Shown here: positions 32,738 through 44,526 of the stretch, piece by piece | Numbering within the stretch: the first letter of the stretch is position 1 | Layout of the letters: every line of letters starts with the position of its first letter | DNA from: Rhizoctonia solani | Taxonomy: Eukaryota > Basidiomycota > Agaricomycetes > Cantharellales > Ceratobasidiaceae | DNA length: 64,000 nucleotides | Assembly: GCF_016906535.1 (NCBI RefSeq) | Contig: NC_057375.1 | Location: forward strand, 930,001 to 994,000 | Direction: 5' to 3' | Position numbers and translations under genes: made by a program | The notes under the pieces: model-generated | What the model saw: only the letters and a program-made list of their open reading frames with translations | Database searches by the model: none | What the model was told of the DNA's origin: nothing

Positions 32738-33972
32738 TTTACTTACATTGCTCTAATTACGCATCATTTTGGTTACTCCACTGGCAATGGCGTTTGATTT
32801 CGAACTCGCTTACAGTAGATATTAGGGTATTAATACTTAATCAATATATTCCAATCCTCGTCGCTATATGGGCGATCAGATGTCAGGCCTAAATAATGAG
32901 AGAACGTAGTATTGTATTTATCTGTATTACTATATCAGAGGGAGCAACATCCCTATCGGAACTGGTATATAGAGTTGTACGGAGCTTACACGTGCAGTTC
33001 ACACTTGCGCCGTGCCCGGGCTGTCTCGCGCGCATATATCCTCATCGCCTATTTCTTTCCTCATCCCCCCTGATTCAGTCCACGAAACGAGGACTTCGGG
33101 TCTTTGCTGCTGGTTAATAGCATTATGGGATAAAATTTCCCGCAGATCCCAGGGCATGCATGCAAACTGATAGATATACACTATAATAAAGTCTCAAGTG
33201 TTCACTAGATTACCAATCCCATATGCAGCGCACGGCTTTAAAATCTGTTTCATCGGGCCTAACGAACCTCCGTTCATTTATTATTTTTATTTTTATTTCT
33301 GCACGTTTTCATTAGAAACTGTTCTATACACACTTACCAAATCATTCAACTTTGAGCTTGGAAGTACTCAAGTCGTCTAGCTTATGTGTGCTTTTGTAGC
33401 TCCCTGTGCCAAAGGAAGAAAGGAGCTATTTAGTGAAGGAGAGTACCCAACGATTCCTTTGAAGGCATCTGTTCTATAAATTCAGTCAAAATAGCGTTAC
33501 TTCTTGGCCATGGTTCAGAGTCAGATTGTTCACAAATGAAAGGAGGCACGACTGGCTAACGTCTGCCATCACCTAATAGATTTTTGGTAGAGCGAGTTTG
33601 GTTTGTCACGGAAAGTAAACAGGGCCGATAGTTAAGTAGGGGAGTAATTTCACCATTGCGGAAAGAATGCTCGGTTCTCCGGGAATTATAGATCGTAGAT
33701 AATAGGTTTGTCCATTCGCTCTCATGGCGTAGCTCGGCCTTAATAATTGAGCCCCCAGTTAACATAGAAGCACGTATCATACAAACAGTTCTTCGGAAGT
33801 TAATTCAAACGATCCTCGCGTGTTTCAATGATGTCACGTGTATTCGCCGTCTCTGAAAGGAAACCAAGGGTCCAGACGTATCGCGTATATAATATCGAAG
33901 GTGCGTTCGGGCTGTCCTCCCAACGTCTGTTTGCTTGTTTTATCATTCTTTTGCATTTCATTCTTTTTCTCG
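32738..33972. other. intergenic region between amylases 1 and 2
   Basis: No gene seen. TATATAATA at 33886-33894, about 80 bp before the amylase 2 ATG, is the likely core promoter. Confidence 0.5.
33886..33894 (+). promoter_or_regulatory. TATA box of amylase 2
   Basis: TATATAATA 79 bp upstream of the start codon, the same kind of spacing as in copies 1 and 3. Confidence 0.55.
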
Positions 33973-36169
33973 ATGTTCACTCGTACTTCACTCGCGTCTC
34001 TTACCCTCCTTGCTGTCTCGGCGAATGCTACTCGTAACTGCTCTGGCTCTGATGCGCCCTTGGGAATACATAGACGGAGTCCGAATAATGACAATAGTGT
34101 GTACCCAGGTCCATGAAAGAGCTACAATCTAACTCTCGGACTCTGCTATCTGCCAGAGGTTTTGGTACAAATGTTTGGCTGGAACTGGAAGAGTATCGCC
34201 GCTGAGTGCGAATCCTTCCTGGGACCAGCAGGTGTCGGCTTTGTCCAAGTCAATCCTCCCCAGGAACATTTAAGTGGTGACCAGTGGTGGGTAGACTACC
34301 AGGCAGTCAGCTATCAGCTTCAGTCAAGGCGTGGTTCGCGCTCCGATTTTGCGGAAATGGTTGGTCGTTGCAAAAGCGTAGGCGTAAAGGTCTCGGTTGG
34401 TGTGTACATATCCAATTCAGGTTATAAACGTACACTCACTAGCAAAAGATATGATATGGAATCACATGGCCGGAGTGGAGAATGGTGAATATATCTAAGA
34501 TAGAAGCGTATCTTTTTTGGACTGTGCTCATGATCATTTTATAGGTATTGGTAACGCTGGAACTCGTAAGTTTAGACCTTTGCCTTAGCGAACCGCTTCA
34601 AATCGATGTGTCACAGACTTCAGTCACTACAACTACCCTGGGTTATTTAGTTGGAACGTAAGTCTTTCATAGCTCACTTGATACGTTTATTGACTAGCTT
34701 ACGCAGGATTTCCACCATTGCGGTACGTTTGTAAGATATATACTGATAGCCTACTAATGGAGCTATCTTCATTAGGAAAGACCAATAATGATGACATCCG
34801 TGAGTGGTTCGGCAGGGCAGTCAAAAGGCATTGATGCTAAATGGCTCTTTAGAAAACTGGGGCGATCGTGACCAGATTTGGAACTGCGAATTGGTCAATC
34901 TCGCCGAGTGAGTCTGAAACTACAACGTGTTTATGTGTGCTAAGTCGTAGAATAGCTTGAATACTAGATCAGTTTATGTGCAAGACAAACTTGCTGCCTT
35001 CACGAACGACCTTCTCACTCTTGGCGTCGATGGATTACGCCTTGACGCGGCAAAGCGTAAGATCGTTCACCCCAATTTTTCCCATATCTCAGTCAGCCTA
35101 TGTAGACATGCACCCCGATGATATTCGTGCGATTATGGGCAAACTTTCCCGCCGACCACTCTATGTTTCCCAGGAGATCGTCGATACTGAAGGGTCTCTA
35201 GCTGGCATGTACACCGACATCGGTGATGTTCAAGAGTATGGATATCGTATATGCACTATACACCCAATACTAACACCAGCCTAAACTAGATTCCGGTACC
35301 CAGAGGCACTAAAGGCTGCATTCATATCAGATGGAATCGCCGGACTTCGTGGGATTGAGAACCGAGGGTGGTTGCCATCCAATTCGGCCAACGTCTTTGT
35401 GACGAATCATGACCAAGAGCGAGGGGGTAGCGCATTGACTTATAAGTCAGGCAATACGTATACGTTAGCCCATGTTTTCATGTTGTAGGTCACTATTTTT
35501 ATCAGCACGGGTTCTTTTTTGCCAAGGTGTCTCACCACGTAGGTCATTAGGTCCTATCCCTATGGCACTCCAACTATTCTTTCCAGTTATGAATTCAATG
35601 ATAGCAATGCGGGAGCTCCTAATGGTGGTAGGTGGTCGTGTATATTTCAAGTTTACTTGATTTATTGATTTCAACTGCAGCATATGGTACCTGCAATGGT
35701 GCCGGGGGTTCTAATGGCTGGTGCGTCCCCAGCTGTTGCTTTTGCTAAGAGCGTTAACAAAACCCACGTTAGGCTATGTCAACACCGTTGGAATGCTATC
35801 GCTGGTATGATCAGATTCTACAACCAAGTTGGCACTGCCGACTTGAACAATTGGGTACAAGAATCCAATCAGCAAATCGGATTCGGACGCGGAAGCACGG
35901 GTTTTGTAGCCATAAATAACGAAGACAGAGAGTGGGCGCGTACTTTTCAGACATCACTCCCAAGTGGTAGCTACTGTGATGTGGTGAGCGGTAGGAAAAG
36001 TGGTGGTGACTGCACCGGCGGAAAGTAAGCATGTTTTGGTTCAATTCGTTACCAACTATTTCCAACTGAACGCACTTCTATTTACAGGGTGACAATCTCC
36101 AACGGCTCTTTCACTGTGACTGTGCCCGCTCGCACTGCGCTTGCCTACCACACTGGTGCCAAGAGCTAA
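33973..36169 (+). CDS. alpha-amylase, GH13 (copy 2)
   Basis: Paralog of copy 1 with the same intron pattern. Signal peptide [19 protein letters not shown]. Mature part starts near [14 protein letters not shown]13 motifs: [36 protein letters not shown]. The barrel opens with [13 protein letters not shown] and [18 protein letters not shown]. The C-domain ends [16 protein letters not shown]. All catalytic residues are present, so it should be active. Local duplication of a single ancestral gene is the simplest origin. Confidence 0.9.
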
Positions 36170-36503
36170 CTGCTTCGTTTTTGCCCCGCCCTTATTCTAT
36201 ATAATCAAGACCCATTTATTCCGTCCTCCATATAGCAATGTCATTTAACAATGTTTCAGTTGTGGTAGTATAGAAACCTGATTAATTCACGCATTTACTT
36301 TTCCCATCGTCATATTCGGTCTTTCAGCTCAGGCACGGTTCTCGGCTCCATGTCAATTGAATGTCAGGCACTGTCGTACATGGCTGTCATCGAGCAAAAA
36401 CGAGGAAGGGACCTGAGGCTTGGGCAATCTCTATAAAGGAGTGGTTCAACATTCGCCTCCCTCTATCCTCTTTCTTTCACTTCACCGTTCGTTCTCTTGC
36501 ACA
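36170..36503. promoter_or_regulatory. short spacer with promoter of amylase 3
   Basis: Only 334 bp. CTATAAAG at 36431-36438 lies about 70 bp before the ATG. No other feature seen. Confidence 0.5.
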
Positions 36504-38660
36504 ATGACCATTCGTAATTCTCTCATTTCACTCACATTCCTTGCTATCGCAGCCAATGCTGCTCGCAACTGCTCCGATTCGCATTCAAGTTTGCGAATGC
36601 ACAAACGTGCGCCGAATTATGACAAGAGTAAGCTCACGGTTATACTTCTGCACGGGCTAACACCCGAATCTTTTTTCGCTTAGAGGCTTCGGTCCAAATG
36701 TTTGGCTGGAACTGGAAGAGCATTGCTGCTGAATGCGAGCAATTCCTTGGTCCGGCTGGCGTCGGGTTTGTTCAGGTAAATCCGCCCCAAGAGCACATAA
36801 GAGGAGACCAGTGGTGGGTAGATTATCAAGTGGTCAGCTATCAAATCCAGTCAAAGCGTGGATCACGTTCCGACTTTGCGGAAATGGTTGGCCGATGCAA
36901 AAATGCTGGCGTGAAGGTTTCCGTCGGTACGTGCTCATTGAGCTACCATATGGTTAACCGAACTCACCTGCTCTCCTATAAGATGTAATCTGGAACCACA
37001 TGTCTGGCGTAGACAATGGTTTGTTCTGTCCTTCTAGTACAGTGCACCTTTCGCTCGTGCTGATAGTATTCAATAGGCGTTGGCATCGCTGGAACCCGTA
37101 AGCCCCGTTCTACTGCGCCATGCCATCGAAACCAATCAGCTAATCAAAACAATTTCCAGAGTTTAGCCACTATAACTACCCTGGATTGTACAGTTGGAAC
37201 GTGAGTCCTTGACATCCAATGTGGATTCTATTTATTCACAAACAAGATGTAGGATTTTCATCATTGTGGTGAGTCCTCTAATGACCTGGCCCCCTACCCA
37301 GAAGAAACTTAACTTCATGTCGTAGGGATGACCAACAATGACGATATTCGTAAGTTTACTACAAACGGAGAGTCGGATATAGGCTAAACACACGGTAAAG
37401 AGGACTGGGGTAACCGGGATCAAAACTGGAATTGTGAATTGGTTAACCTGGCTGAGTGGGTAGTCTCTAACCCACTTTTGGGGGCATTGCTGATATAAAG
37501 GTAGCCTAAACACCGGTTCGGAATACGTGCGCAGCAAGTTGGCTATCTTTTCAAACGATTTGCTCTCCCTTGGGGTCGATGGATTTCGCATTGACGCGGC
37601 GAAGCGTAGGCCATTGATCACAAGCTTGTTCTCGAGTCTGACCGTCGCCTTTATATAGATATGCATCCAAACGATATTCGTGCAATCATGAGTAAACTTG
37701 CTCGTCCGCCACTTTACATTTCCCAAGAGGTCGTGGACACAGGAGGATCCATGGTCGGCATGTACACTGATATAGGGGATGTTCAAGAGTAGGTGGATTA
37801 TATGCACCAATTACCTAGTACAAACACAGCCCGTTGTTAGATTTCGATACCCGGAAGCCCTGAAGGCGGCTTTTAGCGGAGGAGGAATAGCCGGGCTTCG
37901 TGGCATTGAGAACCGAGGTAACTACTCTAAACAATCTAGTGGTTTACTGAATGTTCTAGTTTGATTGGTTTAGGCTGGTTGGCATCTAGCTCGGCTAATG
38001 TCTTCGTCACGAATCACGACCAAGAGCGGGGAGGCAATGCTCTCACGTACAGGTCGCCAAGTAACACCTATGCTCTAGCTCACGTTTTCATGCTGTCCTA
38101 CCCCTACGGTACTCCGACCATTTTGTCGAGCTATGGATTTGACGACACTAATGCTGGCGCTCCTAGTGGTGGTAGGGTAAACAATAGGTTATTTGCACTT
38201 CTACTGACTGAACCTCTGCTCCCTCAGCATGGGGCTCTTGCAACGGCTCTGGCGGCGCCAATGGCTGGTTATGCCAACATCGTTGGACCCCAATCGCCGG
38301 AATGATCAAATTCTACAACAAAGTCGATGGCACCAACCTGAACGATTGGGTGCAAGGCACCAATCAGCAAATCGCGTTCGGGCGAGGCAATGCCGGATTT
38401 GTTGCTATCAACAACGAAGATTGGCAGTGGTCTCGTACTTTTAAGACTTCGCTTCCGAGCGCTACTTACTGCGATGTGATTACTGGCAAGAAGTCTGGAA
38501 GTAGTTGTACCGGTGGAAAGTCAGTATCTCGTATTGCGTTGCATCAAACACCCTCGCTGACTATATGCGCGTCTACAGGATTACGATTGCCAACGGATCC
38601 TTGACCGTGACTATTCCTGGCCGGAGTGCAGTTGCCTATCACATTGGTGCTAAGTACTAG
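36504..38660 (+). CDS. alpha-amylase, GH13 (copy 3)
   Basis: Third tandem paralog. Signal peptide [19 protein letters not shown], then [21 protein letters not shown]13 motifs: [36 protein letters not shown]. The barrel opens [13 protein letters not shown] and [18 protein letters not shown]. The C-domain ends [16 protein letters not shown]. Region II (FRIDAAK) is closer to the common GH13 form than in copies 1 and 2. Introns are at equivalent places (for example the short exons GVGIAGT and DFHHCG). No starch-binding module. Confidence 0.9.
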
Positions 38661-39908
38661 GGTTACCTGGCGATAGTTTTCTCTTGCGCGGGACAGCTTT
38701 TCTGACAAAGTTTCCGCGATCTGGACATATGTTACTATTTCCCTAATACACACCATTGATTATCCCATCATTGGACCCCTGGAGCGAGGGCTGTCCTAGA
38801 AAATGCATTGAAAGCCCTCATGAAACTATCTTCGATTTGAATGCCGCAACTACATGAACACATCGGGCGACGCTAATCCTCTGCCACCCCCCAAGAGCAC
38901 CTTACCAGCACAACCTTGTCGTCTTGTCAAGTATTTCACGAAGAATCTGAACCATGGTAAACATATGGATACATGATTCGAACTTGGCATAATTTTTGCC
39001 AATATCGACCTTATTCTTCGTTATAACTGTGTGGCAATGCTACCGACTTGAACAAAAACATCGGCAGTTTTGCGTTTAAGCGTGTTGGCGCTTATACTAG
39101 TTGCAAGTCCAATACGTCTTTCGAATGTAGATATGAATATCAAGAGCATTTATTCCGGAGTAAAAAAATTTAGCAGAGTTACAGTAACTCAGGATCGATA
39201 TGGTCTGACAACCGGACTTGAGGGTAGAAAAGGTGGGAGAGGGATAGCATCATATATGTAATTGCATATAGGCCAGACCCGCTGATGCCCGTCTAAGTAT
39301 GGCAATTGAAAGATCACCCACGAAGCTCACCTTAGGAGCCTTAGGCCTCTTCACCGCACATCGGACTTGCGAACAGCAATTTGGCTTGCATTTATGATGA
39401 ACTTCCTTAATTTGCAATTTTTAATGATCCGCCGTGCACCACAAGACCACACAATCAACCCTCGACGCGTGTCAACAAAAACATTGTGGCAGCTTTGTTT
39501 TCCGATTGTGGAGCTATGTTTATAGAATAGAGAAGACGAGATGTTGTGCTACGGAGTGGAAATCTAGACTTGTCAATCTGAAAGAGAGAAAAAGACGAAG
39601 AAGTTTTCTTGTAAAGTAAATAGCGATTACTCCAACTGAACTTGATCGAACACTCGACTAGATATTGAAAACACAAACGCTACTAGGGCAGAAAGAGGAG
39701 AACAAAAAAAGGTGCACAGCAAAGCTAGGGCCAGACTACATGGGCAGGTGGGCGGATGGAGATTGGTAGATGGGATGCGAAGGAATGTCCCGCGGTGAGG
39801 TGTTGATTGAACTACAATTGACGGCAAATAGATGGTGTGTGGATATAAGTAAAGGTATGAGGGTGGGCGCACAGCAACCAGGAGGTGAGGAGGAGGAAGG
39901 AACAACAA
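38661..39908. other. intergenic region between convergent genes
   Basis: 3' flanks of amylase 3 and of the GTPase gene. No coding frame supported. Confidence 0.5.
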
Positions 39909-40840
39909 TTAAACGTCGACATAGAGTAATATGGGTTCGCCGACACCTTCGATCTCTGGTATCACGCATTTTAAGTCGAATGCCTAGAGAAACATTGCAC
40001 TTGAACATGAGAGGATAGGCAAGAAGATCGTTTCGCCTTACCTTGGCAAGCACGATCTTGAAGATCTTTTGGACATTAATGCTCGCGCTCGTACTCGAAA
40101 AGATCAGACTGGCATGCATTGCTTTGGCAAATCGCTTCGCCTGTTTTGTGATTTCCTCCTGTTCGTCTCGCGGGAATGTGGAGAAGGTGTCAAATTTAGT
40201 TCCTATTAGGAATGGAATTGCCGTCTACGTGGGTGCGATGTTAATGTCGAGGCTGATGAATCAGAGACCGAATCAAAACAAACCTTGTTAAAGCCCCTTG
40301 CCTGCCGGTACCATTCCTTGACCGAGTTGAGTGTTGACTTTCGGGTAAGATCGAACATGAAGAGAATAGCCACCGCGTCGTTGCACACCAGCGGCAACAT
40401 GTTCACGAATTCTCGCTGACCTGTAAACTGGTAAACACGGACAAGTCTGTGGAGAACAAGCGAGCAATGTACCTCCCAAGTCCCATATAGAAAATGTGAT
40501 AGTTGTTCTCCGGACGGATATTGTCTTCTCCATAAAGTTAACGCCTGGAGGGGGTGAGCGTAGATCAGAGAAGGGATATAGGTACATACCCAGCGTTTGG
40601 ATGTAGTCCTCGTCGAAGCTGCCCTCGACATATTTGACCATGAGACTGGTCTTTCCGATCTGTGAATCGCCGACCATGCCAACCTTGATGACGACGCTGA
40701 AATCCATGTTGAATATTTGTTTTGAGTATTTCGTTTCAATTTTCGACGGGTATTCGAGATTTGACACACCTGTTCTTCTCATCGCCGTTGGGGAGCAAGC
40801 CAGTCTCGTTAGTAGGAGAACCGGTGGGGTTAGAGGCCAT
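39909..40840 (-). CDS. spg1: septum-promoting GTPase, Spg1/Tem1 type
   Basis: Ras-like GTPase of the septation initiation/mitotic exit network, acting at spindle pole bodies. The start [15 protein letters not shown] lies in a short first exon. G motifs: G1 GDSQIGKTS, the family signature [25 protein letters not shown]3 WDLGGQREF, the strongly conserved [21 protein letters not shown]4 GTKFD, G5 SSTSAS, and C-terminal [16 protein letters not shown]. No C-terminal prenylation box, as expected for Spg1/Tem1. About five introns. A second in-frame ATG at 40709 (MDFSVVIK) lies inside the first intron and is probably not used. Single-copy housekeeping gene. Confidence 0.93.
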
Positions 40841-41272
40841 GATGGGCAGTTAGTGGTTGAGGGAAAAGTTGAAGAATAACGAGCGACTGGTCCGAGATAA
40901 GAGAAATTCGAGGCGCGCAGTGGGCGGTAATCAAGCGGCAGACCTATGACTGTCGTAGGGCACATCCAACACCAATCAAAATGGAGAAAATATCAGCAAA
41001 AAAACGAAAAGTAAATATTCAACATATCTCTTACGCACGCAAGGAGATTGCGCAATTGGCACAGGTAACGCTAAGTGGCGCTTCGTGAATAATACGTGAA
41101 AGAGAATATATCGAAGAGAAGTTATATGACGCTAACGCAGGAATATTGTCCCTTCGCCGTCGTCGCCGTCGTCGAGTACAAGGGCATTTCCACCGCATTC
41201 CCCGTGACTCAGGGTTCTCATGGATTCTGTCCGGATTAGGACGGTATCCTGTCGAGTCAACTGTCAACCATC
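40841..41272. promoter_or_regulatory. divergent promoter region (spg1 / GNAT-Mss4)
   Basis: 432 bp between two start codons facing away from each other. No TATA box is obvious, as often seen in housekeeping genes. A (CGT)n-like run 'cgccgtcgtcgccgtcgtcg' occurs near 41156. Confidence 0.4.
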
Positions 41273-42374
41273 ATGTCCCGACTCCCTGACGATCTTTTCT
41301 TCGACCTCGTGCGTGCAGATGAGATTGGGACTGCTCATGAGCTTGAGGCGGCGGGTGAGCCATAAACCAAGTTACAACAGACTTATATCGACGTTTGGAA
41401 CTCAGGGTACCCTCTGGATGAAGCAGCTTCTCTTGACGCGTTGAAGTACATTGATTATATTTTCCCCGCCTCTCTCACTCAGGCTAGCCTATTTCCAGGT
41501 ATCGCCAATCTGTCGCGCCTAATTTCTTTCTGGGAGCCTATCTCCCCAATCCTCGCACCCTCATCGGGTTCATTGTGTCAACGCTCTCCCCGTCGCCGAC
41601 GCTCACGCACCATTCAATGGAGGTACACGAACCAGAGCCGAAGCCCTCGTCCGTTTGCATACACTCTGTCTGTGTCGCATCCACATATCATCGCCGCGGT
41701 ATAGCCCTCAAACTTCTTCAAGAATACCTCGAGCGAATGGAAAAGATACTAGACGTTGCGCGAGTGCTTTTGATATGCAAGGCGCCTCTAAAACCCTTGT
41801 ATACGCGTGCGGGGTTTGCGGAAGTCGGTCCCAGTGCGGTTGTTCATGGCCAGGACCCGTGGTTCGAAATGCGCAAAGACTTCAACCGTGACCAGCCCCC
41901 TCAGGCTACTATATTAGCCGCACTTCAATCACAGTCCACGCGTCCTAAATCTGGACAGCGAGCATATGCGTCATTTGAAGACCCGTTTATTAATTTGACA
42001 TACGAGGACCAATCCGTCAGATACAACACTTTCAAACTCACCTGCCCCCGCTCACAATGTGGGAGCTTGATCCTTTTGCGAGGCGTAGGCGTGTGGACTC
42101 CGGCTCAGAGAACCACGATCTACCCAGAGATCTTCGACTCCCCCAATCCGACTTTCCAGTTCCATTACCGGAAGAGCCAACAGGCTGGTGGCTCGTCAAG
42201 CCTTCCCCGATGCAGTTCGAGAATATTGGGTTTTCACGCGCTGTGGGAGGAGATGGAGGAATCAAGTATCTGAGCTGCGCCGAATGCGACTTGGGGCCGC
42301 TTGGATGGTGTGTTGAGCGTGGCCCCACAGAGTTTTGGGTGAATGCAGGGAGGGTTGGGTATCGAACTACATAG
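41273..42374 (+). CDS. GNAT acetyltransferase fused to an Mss4 domain, frame break in the Mss4 part
   Basis: Exons 41273-41354, 41406-41498 and 41537 onwards join in phase. The N-terminal half is an AANAT-like GNAT: FDLVRADEIGTAHELEAAG, YPLDEAASLDAL, TLIGFIVSTL, SVCVASTYHRRGIALKLLQEYL (acetyl-CoA loop, RxxGxA form), LYTRAGFAEVG. After a short linker (QATILAALQSQS) a second domain begins: NTFKLTCPRSQCGSLILLRG, then EEPTGWWLVKPSPMQFENIGFSR, YLSCAECDLGPLGW and FWVNAGRVGYR. This is an Mss4/Dss4-like zinc fold with two CxxC pairs, a Rab GTPase chaperone fold. Between GSLILLRG and EEPTGWW the frame changes by one base (about 42080-42115) without a normal intron. The cause could be a mutation, a read error or an unusual splice. 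Confidence 0.78.
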
Positions 42375-43561
42375 AGGCACGTGAGCGGGATTATGAACCT
42401 ATGAACCAAACGAGTGTTGAGGAACAATTTTTGATCTACTCAACGCCTGTATAGTCATACGCTACCAGCCAAATGCGAATGGCTCACCTGACTGTCTTGG
42501 CGGAAGATTAAGGTCAACTACCAAGATTTTGAGATGACAGGATGCCGTACTACAACTATCTCGAACGCTGCGGACCCGGATTGTGATGTCAATTCATGCG
42601 GCTCCGAGATATCAATGCTGATCGTGGTGATCTCCATAAAACTCATAACGTGGCAAGCTCCACCTTTTGTAGATTATATGCGCGCATGCGATGAAGCTAA
42701 GCTGCTCTGTTGTGCCCCAATAGCTTATCATCATCGAGAGACTACCAGATCGCAGGCGCGAACTTCGAGGTTGGGGTTTAGAACGCTTCATCCTACCTAA
42801 AGACAGAATCGCCTTTTCCAAAGAAAGGAGCGTAACTGAACTTGCAATTGCGCCGCAGTTCATCATCCTGTTTCGAAGCGCTTTACATGGTATATAGATT
42901 TCTGATTGCGCTCACACTCAAAGGTTGTGATGTCACTCGTGCGACAGGGAACCCCTTTGGTCACGAACTCTTTCGTCATACATGGGGCTCAAAACGGAAT
43001 TGATTCGGAATGTAGTTTGGTCCTTTTGATAACAGTTCTTTTACACTTGCACTACTGGCCAACGTGGGACACTACACCAACCGAGCTCCGAAAGTTTTCC
43101 AGCAGGGGGACCGTCATTTAGGGCCCACTTCTTTCGAGCGAATGGCCTTGCCTACGGGAAACACTCGGAATGGCACACTATCTATCACGTCATTTCCCAA
43201 CCGGATAATATTGTAGCTCATGTAATTTTTAATAAGAGAAGTCCTCTCCGGTAGTTTGCATTATTGTACACCTCCTGTGAAGATAAATGTACAAGTGTTC
43301 AAATGCACCCACTTATTCTTGATTGCTCATTGCTCTCAAGAGCTCGTCATACAAACTTGACGTTCGGGTTGGGTCATTCTTGCGAGGTGGAGGGAGGGGT
43401 TGATCTAACATATTTAGAAACGTGACTTATGAATCAACCGCAATTTTAACGGAACACGGGTCCAGGAACACATTGCACAATGTTCTGGAGTTTCCCCTTG
43501 TATAAAACACCCACACCTGCCTAACAATCGTCAACTGTCAATTCAAAATACGTTTCCCGCC
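42375..43561. other. intergenic region before BTB gene 1
   Basis: No gene seen. TATAAAA at 43501-43507, 55-61 bp before the BTB ATG, is the likely core promoter. Confidence 0.5.
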
Positions 43562-44526
43562 ATGTCAAACACATCTCAAACTCCGTCTCCCAACTCACAG
43601 TCTGTGTCTATTTCCAGTCGTTTCAACCTCGACTCTTGGGACATGCATGATGCGGACGTGCTCTTTTTAACCCCGGACCAGGTATTCTTTTACGCACATC
43701 GGTCTATACTCCTATCATACTCCACCAATTACTTTGGTGGTTTGCTGGCTGAAGATTCTGCGTGCGACAACGAGGAAGTCGATGTTACCCAGCCCATGAG
43801 CGACGTCGATTCGTTCTTGAGCATCGAACCCAAGCTTGTTGTAGTGGACATTTATTCGGAGGTCTTCAATGTTGTACTTTTAGCCCTTTATCAGTTCTCT
43901 ATACAGGAGTTTATGCCCTCGAGCCAAACACTCCGAGAAGTAATTTACGCCCTCGCGAGCCTCGGGATCGACCCCAGCATGATTGCACATACCAGATCCG
44001 AGTTATATGGACTACTCCTGAAGTCCGCGGCCGCAGATCCGCTACCTATGTACGCTTCAGCAGCGCAGTGCTCCTTTGAGCCATTAGCCGTATCCGTCAG
44101 TGCGCTGACTCTTCGAACACCACTACACGAGATCACTGAAGAACTCGCTCAGCAAATGGGCCCTGTTTATTTGAAACGTATATTCTGTGAGTTGATTTTG
44201 AGCAATTTTTTCAGGGCTTCTACTTACTCCTAGTCATAGTTCTCCACCTCGGTCGAGAAGCTGCATTGAGAAGAATTGTTCTTCCACAGCCAAGTCTTCA
44301 TCCACCTGAATCGAATCTTAAATGCGACACCCAATCTCAGAAATCCATCCAGCGAGCTTGGACGCTTGCATCGGCGTACGTTATCGCTCAAAATGATCTA
44401 GGAGGTGTAAACGAAGTGATTTCGTTGTTGAACACACAAATTGGGTGCTCGGACTGCAATCGCAGCTTGCAGGAACGTATATCGAGGCTAGTACATGACT
44501 GGAGTGCAATAAAGTGCACGATATAG
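43562..44526 (+). CDS. BTB/POZ domain protein (copy 1)
   Basis: 303 residues from two exons (43562-44186 and 44240-44526; T|TT codon split). The BTB core is SWDMHDADVLFLTPDQVFFYAHRSILLSYSTNYFGGLL, a dimerisation fold often found in ubiquitin ligase adaptors or transcription regulators. An insert rich in acidic residues follows, then KLVVVDIYSEVFNVVLLALYQF, and a helical C-terminal part ending in CSDCNRSLQERISRLVHDWSAIKCTI with a CxxC pair. No kelch or MATH repeats, so this belongs to the BTB-only proteins expanded in Agaricomycetes. The exact role is unknown. Confidence 0.8.
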
